From QHXM01 sp963697975 (lineage in GTDB: Bacteria; Acidobacteriota; Blastocatellia; Pyrinomonadales; Pyrinomonadaceae): a stretch of 64,000 nt of DNA. The notes below the pieces were generated by a model that ran no database searches, was not told where the DNA came from, and saw only the letters and a program-made list of their open reading frames with translations. The stretch lies in NCBI GenBank assembly GCA_963697975.1, contig OY969111.1:1240001-1304000 (forward strand), written 5' to 3'. Shown here piece after piece: positions 17,601 to 25,547 of the stretch (position 1 is the stretch's first letter; the number at the start of each line of letters is the position of its first letter). Position numbers and translations under genes: made by a program.

Positions 17601-20600
17601 CAGGCTGGTCTTGCCCCGGAGGGACAAGCGCGGGCAACACCTGTACGCTGGCAGTCGGTAACATCCCGGCGGGAGGAGCCGGAGGCTCGGCGACATTCGC
17701 CGTCACGGTGGTCAATCCTGTGCCCGCCGGTGTGACTGGCCTCAGTAACACGGCAACAATCGCCGACGACGGTTTATTCGGCGCGGACGGCAACCCGGCC
17801 AACAACACGAGCACAGTCCTGACATCTCTGAACGCTGCCATCAACCTGAGCATTAATAAGAGCGATGGCAATACGGGCAGCTCGCCGGGTCAGACAATCA
17901 GCTACACGCTGACTTACGCGAACATCGGCAATAAGGGCGCGACCGGAGTGGTTCTCAACGAGACCGTTCCCGCCAACACGACCTTCAATGCCGGTGCAAG
18001 CACGGCTGGATGGAGTTGCGCCGCGATTACTGCGGGCAGCGCCTGCACCTTCACCATCGGCGCACTGGCTGGCGGCGGTGCGGGCGGCTCGGTGGTGTTT
18101 GCTGTAACGGCTGACGACCCGGTTCCGGGCGGCACGACGCAAATCAGCAATACGGCCACCATCAGCGACGACGGCACAAACGGAGCGGATGCGGACACGG
18201 GTAACAACACCTCGTCCGATACGACACCGTTTGACGCGCCGCCGACCCTCGGCACTTACTCGAACACTGTGGTCGTCTTCGGCCAGAGCACGACGGTTTC
18301 GCCGACTGCTCCGCCTGCGGATGACAAACCCGGCTTCACCGTCGCGGTCGCCGCTCCGGGCTTTACGGGCGGCCTCACGGTCAACCAGACAACCGGCGTG
18401 GTCTCGATTACCAACGCCGCGCCAGTCGCTGCTGCCGCTTACACAGTCACCGTGACTGTGACCGACAGCATCGGCCAGATGACCATCAGGACATTCCAAC
18501 TGACGGTCAACAAGGCCAACACCACGACGACCGTGACGGCTTCGCCGAACCCGTCCGACATCGGACAGCAGGTGACGTTCACCGCGACAGTCGCAGCCGT
18601 CTCGCCGGGATCGGGTACGCCGACCGGCACGGTTGACTTCCTCGACGGCGCAACCATCATCTGCGACGACGCAGCCCTGAACGGCTCAGGCCAGGCGACC
18701 TGCCAGATTTCTTCGCTCACGGCAGGGGCGCATACCATCACGGCCAACTACAACGGAAGCGCTAGCTTCAACACGAGTTCGGGCACGCTGCCGACTCAAA
18801 CCGTCAACGAAGTCAATATCAGTGGACGCAAGTACACGGATAACAACGGCGACGGCGACGATGAGGCTGGTGCTGATCCGGGCTTGAACGGTGTGACCAT
18901 CGAACTCTACAACGACGTGAACAGCAACGGCACGTATGAGGCTGGCACAGACACGCTGGCTGCCACAACGACCACCGCTAACGTCTCGGGTCAGGATGGA
19001 CGCTACTCGTTCGACAACAAGGTTCCGGGCAGGTACATCGTTCGCGAAGTCCTACCGGCGGGCTATCAGCAGACAGCCCCGGCTGCGGTCAATCCGGCCA
19101 CAGAAGGCATCTATGCCATCAACGGATCGGGCAGCGGCGGCAACTTCACCGCGAAGGACTTCGGCAACTTCCAACTGATTACCATCAGTGGACGTAAGTT
19201 CGACGACCTTAACGGCAACGGCAGCGATGAAGGCGGTAGTGATCCGGGTCTTAACGGCTTCACCATCCAACTCTACAACGATGTCAACGGCAACGGGACG
19301 CTGGAACTTTCCGGCGGCACACCCGATACGCTGAAAGCCAGCACGACTACGGCCAACGTCGCGGGTGTGGATGGTAAATACTCGTTCACCAACGTCGGTC
19401 CGGGCAAATACATCGTCCGCGAGGTAGTGCCCGCAGGCTATCTCCAGACCGCTCCTGCTTCGCCGGGAACTTATGCGATTACGGCGGCCAGCGGTGTGGA
19501 CGTAACAGGTCGTGACTTCGGCAACTTCCATAAATCGACCACGACCACAGTCACGTCTTCGCTCAACCCGTCGTTCTTCACCGATCCGGTGACGTTCACG
19601 GCGACGGTCGTAGCCAACCCGCCAGCGTCCGGTACACCGACCGGCACGGTGACGTTCTTCGACGGAGCGAACCCGATCTGCTCGAATGTCGCGCTCAACG
19701 GCTCAGGCCAGGCGACCTGCACGACCTCTGCGCTCGCGGCGGGTAGTCACACCATCACTGCTCAGTACAGCGGTGATACCAACTTCACTTCGAGCACCGG
19801 GGCGCTACCAGTTCCGCAGGTGGTCGTGGCGAAGGCTGATCTGGCAGTGACGAAGGTGGATACGCCTGATCCTGTGGTGGTCGGTAACAACATCACCTAC
19901 ACGATCAGCTTTACCAACAACGGTCCAAGCGCCGCCAGCAGCGTCACCGTGACAGATGCCGTGCCCACAAACACGACCTTTGTCTCGGCGGCTATCACAA
20001 CCGGTCCGGGATGGAGCATTTCAAGCCAGCCCGCAGGCGGTGGAACTGGCAACGTCGTCTTCTCGAAGGCGAGCGTCCCGAGCGGCGAGACGGCCACATT
20101 CCAGGTCGTGGTCAACGTCAATCCGGCAACGGCTGACCTGACCGTCATCACCAACAACGCGGTGGCAGCTTCAACGACCACCGACCTTACGAGCGGCAAC
20201 AATACCGGAACGACGACGACGACAGTCCGCCGTCCCGGCATCTTGCAGTTCAGCGCGCCGACCTACACGGTCAACGAGAACGTCGGCACGGCCACGATTG
20301 ATGTCAACCGCACAAGCGGCAGCGGCGGCACGGTGACCGTCCACTACACGATCACCAATGGAACGGCCAGCGCCGCCGACTACACCGGCCCGACATCTGG
20401 CACGCTGACGTTCAATAACGGCGACACCGTGAAGAGCATCAGCATCCCAATCGTCAGCGACTCGCTTGACGAAGTGAACGAGACGCTGAATCTGGCGCTC
20501 GACACTCCGACGGGCGGCGCTGTCCTGGGCGCACAGACGACTGCGGTCCTGACCATCACGGATGACGACCCGACGCCGTCGCTGTCCATCAACGATGTCA

Positions 20601-22327
20601 CGGTCACGGAAGGCAACAGCGGAACGGTTGATGCTACATTCACCGTCACGCTCTCGGCGGCGAGCGGTCAGACTGTCACGGTCAACTACGCGACCGCCGA
20701 CGGCACGGCTACGATAGCCGACAGCGACTATCAGGCAGCGCCGAGCACCATGCTGACCTTCAATCCGGGAGAGACGACGAAGACCGTTACGGTCAAGGTC
20801 AACGGCGACCTCTTCTACGAGTTTAACGAGGACTTCTTCGTCAACCTGTCGGGTCAGACCAACAGCACGATTGCAGATGCTTCGGGTCGCGGCGTCATCA
20901 CCAATGACGACGCTCAGCCGACGCTCTCAATCAACGATGTCACGATGAATGAAGGCAATAGTGGAACGACGAGCTTTGTCTTCACCGTCACACTGACAGG
21001 CCAAACGCACACTACGACGACGGTCAACTACGCGACCGCCGACGGCACAGCTACGGTAGCCAACAATGACTATCAAGCGATACCCAGCACGGTGTTGACC
21101 TTCCTGCCCGGTGAGACGACGAAGACCATCACTGTTCTGGTCAATGGCGATCCTAACGCCGAGGCTAACGAGAACTTCTTCGTCAACCTCTCAGGTGCTG
21201 TGAACGCCACCATCACGGACAATCAGGGACTAGGCACGATCACCAGCGACGATACGCCGCTGATAGGCTTGAGTGCTTCGACCTACTCGGTGGGCGAGGG
21301 CGACCTGCGAGCGACCATCACGGTCAATCGCCTTGGCGATCTCTCGCAACCGGCGAGGGTTGATTACCTGACCAGTGATACTTCGGGCTTGAACCTCTGC
21401 TCGCAGATCACCGGCAACGCCTCGGAGCGCTGCGACTACGCAACGGTGGCCGGAACGCTTCGCTTTGCCGCAGGAGAAACCTCCAAGGTCATCAACATTC
21501 CCATCGTTGACGATGTGTATCTGGATGGCCCTGAAGTCTTCACCCTGACTCTCTCGAATGCAGTGGGAGGAGACATCGCCGGAATCAACGTGGCGACCAT
21601 CACGATCATTGATAACGATACGGCTCCGGCTGCGAACCCCATCGACAACGATGCGTTCTTCATCCGGCAGCTTTACATCGACTTCCTTGGTCGTGAGCCT
21701 GAACCGGGCGCAGTAGCCGCATGGCTGGGCATTCTCAACCATTGTGCGATTCCGACAGATTGTGACCGCATCGCCGTCGCTCGCGGCTTCGTCCGAAGCC
21801 CAGAGTTCCAGGATCGCGGATTCTTCGTCTATCGCACCTACAAGACGCTGGGGAGAATCGCGCATTACAACGAGTTCATCCCAGACATGGCCAAGCTCAG
21901 CGGGTTCCTGAGTCCGGCGGATTTGGAGGCTAACAAGGCAGCCTACATTCTGGAGTTCATGAACCGGACTGAGTTCAAGACGCTCTACAACCCGACCATC
22001 GGCAACCCGACCGCTTATGTAGACAAGCTGTTGCAGTCGGTACAACTGCCAGCCCATCCGGGTCGCGCAGGATGGATTGCGGGGTTGACGAACGGCACGT
22101 TGACGCGCGCACAGGTGTTGCGTCAACTGATTGATAGCGGCGAGCTATACACCGCTTATGTCAACGAGGCGTTCATCATCATGAACTACTTCGGGTTCTT
22201 GAGACGTGATGCCGATGCGTCGTATCTGGTCTGGATTGATATCTTCAACCATACCAACGACGACCGCGTCATCATCAATGGCTTCCTGAACTCCCTTGAG
22301 TACAGACTCAGGTTCGGGCCGAATTAG
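11687..22327 (+). CDS. giant multidomain surface protein (Ig-like, beta-helix, SdrD-B, Calx-beta, DUF4214)
   Basis: A 3546-residue exported protein. In order: signal peptide (1-36, hydrophobic FLACLLSFMTLIAPIASVAAA); DUF11-like domain (about 80-125); a cadherin/VCBS-like domain (150-235); five SbsA-type Ig-like repeats of 105-109 residues (237-770), each starting near VTxTTPxNGA; another VCBS-like domain (770-885); a long right-handed beta-helix (885-1700); a Lys/Ala/Gln-rich linker (1706-1835); three DUF11-like domains (1838-2185); an Ig-like domain (2185-2275); Big_3 Ig (2276); two SdrD-B domains (2378, 2501); Big_3 Ig (2618); DUF11 (2718); four Calx-beta domains (2854, 2964, 3080, 3192); and a C-terminal DUF4214 region (3320-3546). 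No LPXTG or membrane anchor is visible. CAGGAG precedes the ATG. A role in adhesion or surface-layer architecture is inferred. Confidence 0.9.
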   Translation: MTRLFPRSSQTNLRVFLACLLSFMTLIAPIASVAAATRNDSRASSASSADAKSKATAEEKLESYLFSNSSAAPVATPDITATKAATFTDSDGDNKAELGETITYNVNVANAGPGDATNVTFTDTIDPNTTLVPGSLKVSPLAFADTYTTPKNTPLNTSAPGVLANDTGTPAPTVSQLNGSPTLTGSTTGGGTVTIFADGHFNYSPNPTFEGADTFTYTVTNGQAPDDTATVTINVDAAPTVTATTPVNGATGVTTSATITVTFSESVSATASAFSIQCPVGTPITFSQSASPATTFTLTPTSPLPAGVTCTVNVDKDEISDTDSFDPPDNMAADYTFSFSTDAAPEVTTTSPTNGAPSVAANVNITVNFSEAVTANTSAFTLECPTGTGKTFTVSGSGTSSITLDPTADLPFGTLCTVTVIGANIHDLDANDPPDTMVGNYAFSFTVDSQPTVTTTTPTNGATDVAGNANIIVNFSEPVNVTASAFTIQCPVGSPVTYTLTPAAPGASSSFTLDPTVTLPGGVTCTVTVVANQVTDTDSFDPPDTMAANYVFSFTVDSAPSVTTTSPVNGATNVAANANIIVNFSESVNVTASAFTLECPVGTPTAFTLTPAVPGPASSYTLNPNADLPFGVTCTVTVVAAQVTDNDANDPPDNMVANFVFTFTVDSPPSVTATTPANNATGVAVTTNIDITFSEAVDATTSSFTIQCPTGSGNQAYALSNNAGKTIYTLNPTANLPAGAICTVTVIANQISDTDTGDPPDNMLADYVFTFKIPPVANADTYPQTVIGNVNINSANIPYSVVTNDLYAAADPVTITKVDATTTVVSNTITTNTAQGGTVVMIVSGADVGKFTYNPPAGYEGNDAFTYEITNGGGSATATVTVPIAGMVWFINNNAATCTTRVNGCGRLSNPYSDLGSFNTENNGGVGSLNPAVNDNIFIYESATAYNNAVTLLTGQRLIGQDSTSSLSTLTGLNPPSGSAPFPAMNSGNATITKITTGSGAGITLNSTGTAGTNTVNGLTVGNTAGAGIQGLNFGTVNIADVSINEPSSTRTGQALFLDGQANTIAVNATFINVTSSSSATTNVSLVRTTGTINLGTGALSGSTGNAFSVTGAGNTATISYAGTITNSTSRAVNIQNKTGGTVTFSGLINSTGSGIFLDTNTGTTMNFTGGVTLNGANAGFTATNGGTVSVTDPNANGTAPDNTINATSVTALNVTNTTIGAGNLNFRSISSGNNTAAADPASGIILNSTGASGSLIVSGSNSAAAGGDDSGGTIQNTTSIGISLTNTLSPSFTNVKIDTTAGSGVKGTTVTNFTFKNGKVLNSNNGAVEAADESNIAFNNGTGTENNISGVVTITNNTLTNALYHGVDILNFNGTISDAQISGNAITSTTSAATSLGSGIRFRALGSATAVANVTKATLNGNTILNFPVGAGILAFGGNGDTAGGAPAGIYGTAGSATNIINITNNTIQGASSANKMGTFAIQANVNGRGQGNFNISNNGTIANPIRDVLGNVISHSSTGVANVTSVISNNVIVANHQPAFGGPFGISVGAGQVTGIGDTATLSVSITGNNVSQTDSSGIRARVAEGHASLNITIKNNTVAAPLDVVGGSAVGNGIRIDAGGGASDIDNPVCLDISGNTSAGENGQPGIGLRKEGTVANVHDFGIEGLSPSPATAAQTQTFVTSQNPGSSAGVIIISGDNFISCSSAPVGMYKPEKTQRFETARANEAAKPATKLGEQAALAEKLFISKDEAITHHDNTAVATKPVTQKVAQVVALRSKTSEIVKTAKAQPMAQPMAQTVSSRSASQVFTSHATSNKAKAQPAANSFLSPAAPAAPSGETVNATIGTLPAGKSVTISFQVTVNTAGSFTGTSPQVSNQGTVGADDPNGGTITVLTDDTTVGGANNPTVTPVDSQPDLQITKTDGAVVAVPGGTISYTLAYNNTNGKRDANNTVITETIPANTVFNAGASTAGWSCPGGTSAGNTCTLAVGNIPAGGAGGSATFAVTVVNPVPAGVTGLSNTATIADDGLFGADGNPANNTSTVLTSLNAAINLSINKSDGNTGSSPGQTISYTLTYANIGNKGATGVVLNETVPANTTFNAGASTAGWSCAAITAGSACTFTIGALAGGGAGGSVVFAVTADDPVPGGTTQISNTATISDDGTNGADADTGNNTSSDTTPFDAPPTLGTYSNTVVVFGQSTTVSPTAPPADDKPGFTVAVAAPGFTGGLTVNQTTGVVSITNAAPVAAAAYTVTVTVTDSIGQMTIRTFQLTVNKANTTTTVTASPNPSDIGQQVTFTATVAAVSPGSGTPTGTVDFLDGATIICDDAALNGSGQATCQISSLTAGAHTITANYNGSASFNTSSGTLPTQTVNEVNISGRKYTDNNGDGDDEAGADPGLNGVTIELYNDVNSNGTYEAGTDTLAATTTTANVSGQDGRYSFDNKVPGRYIVREVLPAGYQQTAPAAVNPATEGIYAINGSGSGGNFTAKDFGNFQLITISGRKFDDLNGNGSDEGGSDPGLNGFTIQLYNDVNGNGTLELSGGTPDTLKASTTTANVAGVDGKYSFTNVGPGKYIVREVVPAGYLQTAPASPGTYAITAASGVDVTGRDFGNFHKSTTTTVTSSLNPSFFTDPVTFTATVVANPPASGTPTGTVTFFDGANPICSNVALNGSGQATCTTSALAAGSHTITAQYSGDTNFTSSTGALPVPQVVVAKADLAVTKVDTPDPVVVGNNITYTISFTNNGPSAASSVTVTDAVPTNTTFVSAAITTGPGWSISSQPAGGGTGNVVFSKASVPSGETATFQVVVNVNPATADLTVITNNAVAASTTTDLTSGNNTGTTTTTVRRPGILQFSAPTYTVNENVGTATIDVNRTSGSGGTVTVHYTITNGTASAADYTGPTSGTLTFNNGDTVKSISIPIVSDSLDEVNETLNLALDTPTGGAVLGAQTTAVLTITDDDPTPSLSINDVTVTEGNSGTVDATFTVTLSAASGQTVTVNYATADGTATIADSDYQAAPSTMLTFNPGETTKTVTVKVNGDLFYEFNEDFFVNLSGQTNSTIADASGRGVITNDDAQPTLSINDVTMNEGNSGTTSFVFTVTLTGQTHTTTTVNYATADGTATVANNDYQAIPSTVLTFLPGETTKTITVLVNGDPNAEANENFFVNLSGAVNATITDNQGLGTITSDDTPLIGLSASTYSVGEGDLRATITVNRLGDLSQPARVDYLTSDTSGLNLCSQITGNASERCDYATVAGTLRFAAGETSKVINIPIVDDVYLDGPEVFTLTLSNAVGGDIAGINVATITIIDNDTAPAANPIDNDAFFIRQLYIDFLGREPEPGAVAAWLGILNHCAIPTDCDRIAVARGFVRSPEFQDRGFFVYRTYKTLGRIAHYNEFIPDMAKLSGFLSPADLEANKAAYILEFMNRTEFKTLYNPTIGNPTAYVDKLLQSVQLPAHPGRAGWIAGLTNGTLTRAQVLRQLIDSGELYTAYVNEAFIIMNYFGFLRRDADASYLVWIDIFNHTNDDRVIINGFLNSLEYRLRFGPN
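12396..13998 (+). repeat. five tandem Ig-like repeats inside the giant gene
   Basis: Repeat unit about 318-327 bp, with copies starting near 12396, 12713, 13031, 13358 and 13684. Each encodes a TTSPTNGATNVA-like opening, NFSESV, an xxCPVGTP segment, LPFGVTCTVTV and a DxDxxDPPDNM acidic loop that looks Ca2+-binding. Every unit carries two conserved cysteines, so one disulfide per domain is likely. Confidence 0.85.
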
Positions 22328-22339
22328 CCTCTGCCTGAC

Positions 22340-22363
22340 TCACCTCTCGCTATCGAGAGGTGA
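22340..22363 (+). repeat. small perfect hairpin after the giant gene
   Basis: TCACCTCTCG / CGAGAGGTGA with a 4-nt loop, 13 bp after the stop codon. It is immediately followed by the stronger terminator at 22375, so it may help transcript ending or 3' stability. Confidence 0.6.
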
Positions 22364-22374
22364 GCGCAAATAAC

Positions 22375-22414
22375 AAGCCCCGGGGTGCTACTTGCACCCC
22401 GGGGCTTTATTTTT
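22375..22414 (+). terminator. intrinsic terminator of the giant gene
   Basis: AAGCCCCGGGGTG and CACCCCGGGGCTT form a 13-bp GC-rich stem around a short loop, followed by TATTTTT. It also faces the end of the convergent lon gene and may act in both directions. Confidence 0.9.
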
Positions 22415-22504
22415 GAGTGACTCTATCGCCCCTTCGGGGCTGGTTGAAAGCCGTGTCCCAGGCAATGGAGATTCAATAAAATGCGCCGCCGAATCTTTTA
22501 TCTC

Positions 22505-24988
22505 TTACCTTTCGGCCTCGCGGACTCTCATCGCTTCAGGCTCGGACGGCCTGTGCGTTCCCTCCACTGCTGGCGGCGGCGGTGGCGGCGGATTAGCGAC
22601 GAGCATTTCGAGCGCCGCATCCACCACTTCACTGATGCGTGAGACGGGAATTATCTCAAGCTCGCGGCGCACGTCTTCTGGAATCTCTTCCAGATCGCCC
22701 TCGTTGCGCGCCGGTAAAATGATGCGTCGGATTCCTGCGCGGTGCGCCGACAAGACCTTCTCCTTGATGCCGCCGACAGGAAAGACCAGCCCGGACAAAG
22801 TAATCTCGCCGGTCATGGATGTATCCGGCCTGACGCGCCGCCCAGTGTAAAGCGAAGCCAGAGCCGACGTGATGGTCACGCCTGCGCTCGGCCCATCTTT
22901 TGGAATCGCCCCGGCGGGAACGTGCAGATGGACGCCGTAGCCTTTGAACATCTCCGGGTCTATGCCGAACTCTGCGGCGTGCGACCAGAGAAAGGAGCGT
23001 GCGGCGCGTGCCGATTCCTGCATTACCTCGCCAAGCTGTCCAGTGATCGTTAGCCCGGAGCCGCCCGGCAAAAGCGTCGCCTCGATGAAGAGAACTTCCC
23101 CGCCCATTTCCGTCCAGGCCATTCCCGTAGCCACACCCGCGGGCAACTCCTTGCGTGCTTCTTCCGGGTAGAATTGCGGCGCTCCTAAATACTCTTTAAT
23201 GTCCGCCGCATCAACCGTCACCGTCTCAGCTTCATTCTGCGCGATCTTCAGCGCGGCTTTGCGAACGATGCCGCCGATGGTGCGTTCCATCTGGCGCACA
23301 CCCGCCTCACGCGTGTAGCGCTCGGCGATGAGTTTTAGCGCCGCGTCTGTGATCGTGAACCTTTCAGCATCAAGTCCGTTCTCCTGAATCTGTCGCGGAA
23401 CTAAATACTGACGCGCGATGTGTAGCTTCTCCTGATCCGAATATCCCGCCAGCCGGATAATCTCCATGCGGTCACGCAAGGGCGCAGGGATTGGCCCTAA
23501 CTGGTTCGCGGTCGCAATGAAGAAAATCTTCGAGAGATCGAAAGGCAGATCAAGATAGTGGTCGCGGAAAGAGTTGTTCTGCTGCGGGTCTAAAATCTCA
23601 AGCAGCGCCGCCGAAGGGTCGCCCCTGTAATCGTTGCCGAGCTTGTCTATCTCGTCGAGCATCATCACGGGGTTATTGACGCCCGCGCGCCGGATTGATT
23701 GAATGATGCGTCCCGGCATTGCGCCGATGTACGTGCGACGATGCCCGCGCAACTCCGCTTCGTCGCGCACGCCGCCCAGACTCATACGCTCAAACTCACG
23801 CCCCAACGCACGGGCAATCGAGCGTCCCAAACTGGTTTTGCCCACACCCGGCGGCCCGACGAAACAAAGGATAGGGCTTTTCGCTTCGGGCTTGAGCTTG
23901 ATGACGGCCAAGAATTCAAGAATGCGCTCCTTAATATCCTCAAGACCGTAGTGATCTTCGTCAAGAATCCGTCGAGCTTCCGCTAAGTCCAGCTTGTCTT
24001 CCGTCGATTTCTTCCAGGGAAGCTCAAGCACGTATTCAAGGTAGGTGCGAATGACGTGATAGTCGGGAGCAGCCGAAGGCAACTTCTCCATGCGTTTTAA
24101 TTCGCGCTCCGACTCTTTGCGGACTTCTTCGGGGAGGTCTGCCGCCGAGAGGCGCTCGCGCATCATTTCGGCTTCGGCCTGCTCGCCGCCTTCGTCTTCG
24201 CCCAACTCTTTCTGAATCGCTTTTAACTGCTGGCGCAGGATGTAATCGCGCTGCGCTTTGTTCATCTCGGTCTGCGCTTCGGTCGCAATCTTCGAGCGAA
24301 TGCTCATGATCTCGACTTCGCGCGCCAGCAACCCGTGCGCGATACGCAGCAACTCGTCGGCGGTATCGGCTTCGAGCATCTTCTGTTCCTGCTCGACGCC
24401 GAGGGTGAGAACGGAGGCGAGAAAGTAGGCGAGCCGGACGGGGTCGTCTGCCGCCATCACGGCCATCCGAATTTCCTGCGGTATCTGCGGCATCATCGCC
24501 AGCGCCTGCTGGATCATCGCGTGCATATTACGCTTGAGAGCTTCGACTTCTTCCGGGTCTTCAACCTTCAACTCCGGCAGAATCTCGACACGCGCACGCA
24601 GGTACGGCTGCACCTGCGTCCATTCGAGAACCCGTATGCGCTCTGTGCCCTGCACGATGAGTTGCATCGTTTCTTCGTCGCGCATCATGCGCTTAATCAT
24701 GACGAGCGTGCCTACACGGTAGAGATCATCGGGGATGGCGTCCGAGCCTGCCACGTCTTCCTTTTTGACACTGATACAGGCCAACAACTTCTCTTCCGTG
24801 GAGAGCGCAGATTCCACCGCCGCTATCGAGCGCGGACGCCCGACCGCCAGCGGCACGACCGTTTCAGGAAAGAGCGTTGTCTGCTGCAAAGGCAGCACGC
24901 CGATCTCGAACGGCTCGGTCTGCGTCGGCAAGCTTGTCTGAACGGGCGCTTCCTCGGCCTGTTCTGCTGGAATCTTCTCGGTAGCCAT
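22505..24988 (-). CDS. lon: ATP-dependent Lon protease (endopeptidase La)
   Basis: Cytoplasmic AAA+ serine protease degrading damaged and regulatory proteins; 827 residues, normal family size. An N-terminal LON substrate-binding domain (about 30-230) contains GVLPLQQTTLFPETVVPLAVGR. A coiled-coil linker carries the conserved QRDYILRQQLKAIQKELGE. The AAA+ domain has Walker A GPPGVGKT at 378-385 and Walker B MLDEIDK. The C-terminal protease domain holds the Ser-Lys dyad: Ser701 in PKDGPSAGVT and Lys742/744 in GGIKEKVLSAHRAGI. GAGGG lies 8 nt before the ATG. The C-terminal tail has a run of seven prolines. It lies directly downstream of hsp20 on the same strand, so co-transcription under stress is likely. 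Confidence 0.97.
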   Translation of the reverse strand: MATEKIPAEQAEEAPVQTSLPTQTEPFEIGVLPLQQTTLFPETVVPLAVGRPRSIAAVESALSTEEKLLACISVKKEDVAGSDAIPDDLYRVGTLVMIKRMMRDEETMQLIVQGTERIRVLEWTQVQPYLRARVEILPELKVEDPEEVEALKRNMHAMIQQALAMMPQIPQEIRMAVMAADDPVRLAYFLASVLTLGVEQEQKMLEADTADELLRIAHGLLAREVEIMSIRSKIATEAQTEMNKAQRDYILRQQLKAIQKELGEDEGGEQAEAEMMRERLSAADLPEEVRKESERELKRMEKLPSAAPDYHVIRTYLEYVLELPWKKSTEDKLDLAEARRILDEDHYGLEDIKERILEFLAVIKLKPEAKSPILCFVGPPGVGKTSLGRSIARALGREFERMSLGGVRDEAELRGHRRTYIGAMPGRIIQSIRRAGVNNPVMMLDEIDKLGNDYRGDPSAALLEILDPQQNNSFRDHYLDLPFDLSKIFFIATANQLGPIPAPLRDRMEIIRLAGYSDQEKLHIARQYLVPRQIQENGLDAERFTITDAALKLIAERYTREAGVRQMERTIGGIVRKAALKIAQNEAETVTVDAADIKEYLGAPQFYPEEARKELPAGVATGMAWTEMGGEVLFIEATLLPGGSGLTITGQLGEVMQESARAARSFLWSHAAEFGIDPEMFKGYGVHLHVPAGAIPKDGPSAGVTITSALASLYTGRRVRPDTSMTGEITLSGLVFPVGGIKEKVLSAHRAGIRRIILPARNEGDLEEIPEDVRRELEIIPVSRISEVVDAALEMLVANPPPPPPPAVEGTHRPSEPEAMRVREAER

Positions 24989-24998
24989 ATGTAACCCT

Positions 24999-25092
24999 CA
25001 GAAGACAAAAGTCAGGAGACAGAAGTCAGAATGAACGACCATAAGCGTTTTCGTGTCTATTCTGGATTCTGGATTCTGGATTCTGGATTCTG
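24999..25092. repeat. heptamer repeat, AGAAGTC / TTCTGGA type
   Basis: Heptamers AGAAGAC, AAAAGTC, AGGAGAC, AGAAGTC (24999-25033), then, after about 25 nt, four tandem TTCTGGA units (25059-25092). The two sides are only partly complementary. The right side encodes the last 11 residues and stop of Hsp20. The element fills the hsp20-lon junction. Confidence 0.75.
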
Positions 25093-25467
25093 CCCTTCCT
25101 TACAATTCTCTTCCCCGCGGAGATGCAGAATCAGCAAGCCGTCGCGGTAATCGCGAAGGAGCGAAGCGCCTTCGATGGAGCAGGGAAAAACAAGTGTCTT
25201 CTCAAAGCGGCTGTAAGTGATTTCGAGTTGATGATAGACAACACCCTTCTCGAAGAAGGTATCCCGGCGGCAGCCCGCGATGCTCAAGGTCCTGTCCTGA
25301 ATCGTTATTTCGAGATCGTCGGCGGTCACACCTGCCAGATCAACTTTAACAATCCACCCATCCGCAGTGCGATAGATGTCGGCATTGGGATGCCACAAAC
25401 GCGCACCGGGTCGCGACCGCCTCGCGACAGCTATCGTCCGAAAATAACGTTCAACTGATTCAGCCAT
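25057..25467 (-). CDS. Hsp20-family small heat shock protein
   Basis: ATP-independent chaperone that holds unfolding proteins; 136 residues with an alpha-crystallin domain at about 25-120 (NADIYRTADGWIVKVDLAGV, LEITIQDRTLSIAG, then the late SRFEKTLVFPCSIEGA and DGLLILHL). The usual C-terminal I-x-I/V anchoring motif is not obvious. Instead the protein ends in GQNPESRIQNPE, which is translated from the TTCTGGA heptamer repeat. The ATG is preceded by the end of another repeat (CCATCACTTTT) and no Shine-Dalgarno sequence. It is upstream of lon on the same strand, which fits a proteostasis pair. Confidence 0.9.
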   Translation of the reverse strand: MAESVERYFRTIAVARRSRPGARLWHPNADIYRTADGWIVKVDLAGVTADDLEITIQDRTLSIAGCRRDTFFEKGVVYHQLEITYSRFEKTLVFPCSIEGASLLRDYRDGLLILHLRGEENCKEGQNPESRIQNPE

Positions 25468-25470
25468 AAA

Positions 25471-25544
25471 AGTGATGGGTGATAGGTGATGAGTGATAGG
25501 TAAGAGTGTTTCCTCTTATCACCTATCACCCATCACTCATCACT
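25471..25544. repeat. heptamer hairpin, GTGATAG family
   Basis: Left arm 25471-25501 (AGTGATGGGTGATAGGTGAT then GAGTGATAGGT) and right arm 25516-25544 are complementary, with a 14-nt loop AAGAGTGTTTCCTC. The element fills the junction exactly: 3 nt separate it from the hsp20 start codon on one side and 3 nt from the stop codon of the CBS gene on the other. Confidence 0.92.
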
Positions 25545-25547
25545 GCT

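Noticed and set aside
12352..20649. Numerous long minus-strand frames under the giant gene
   Set aside because: They are antisense shadows produced by Thr/Asn/Gly-rich codon periodicity.
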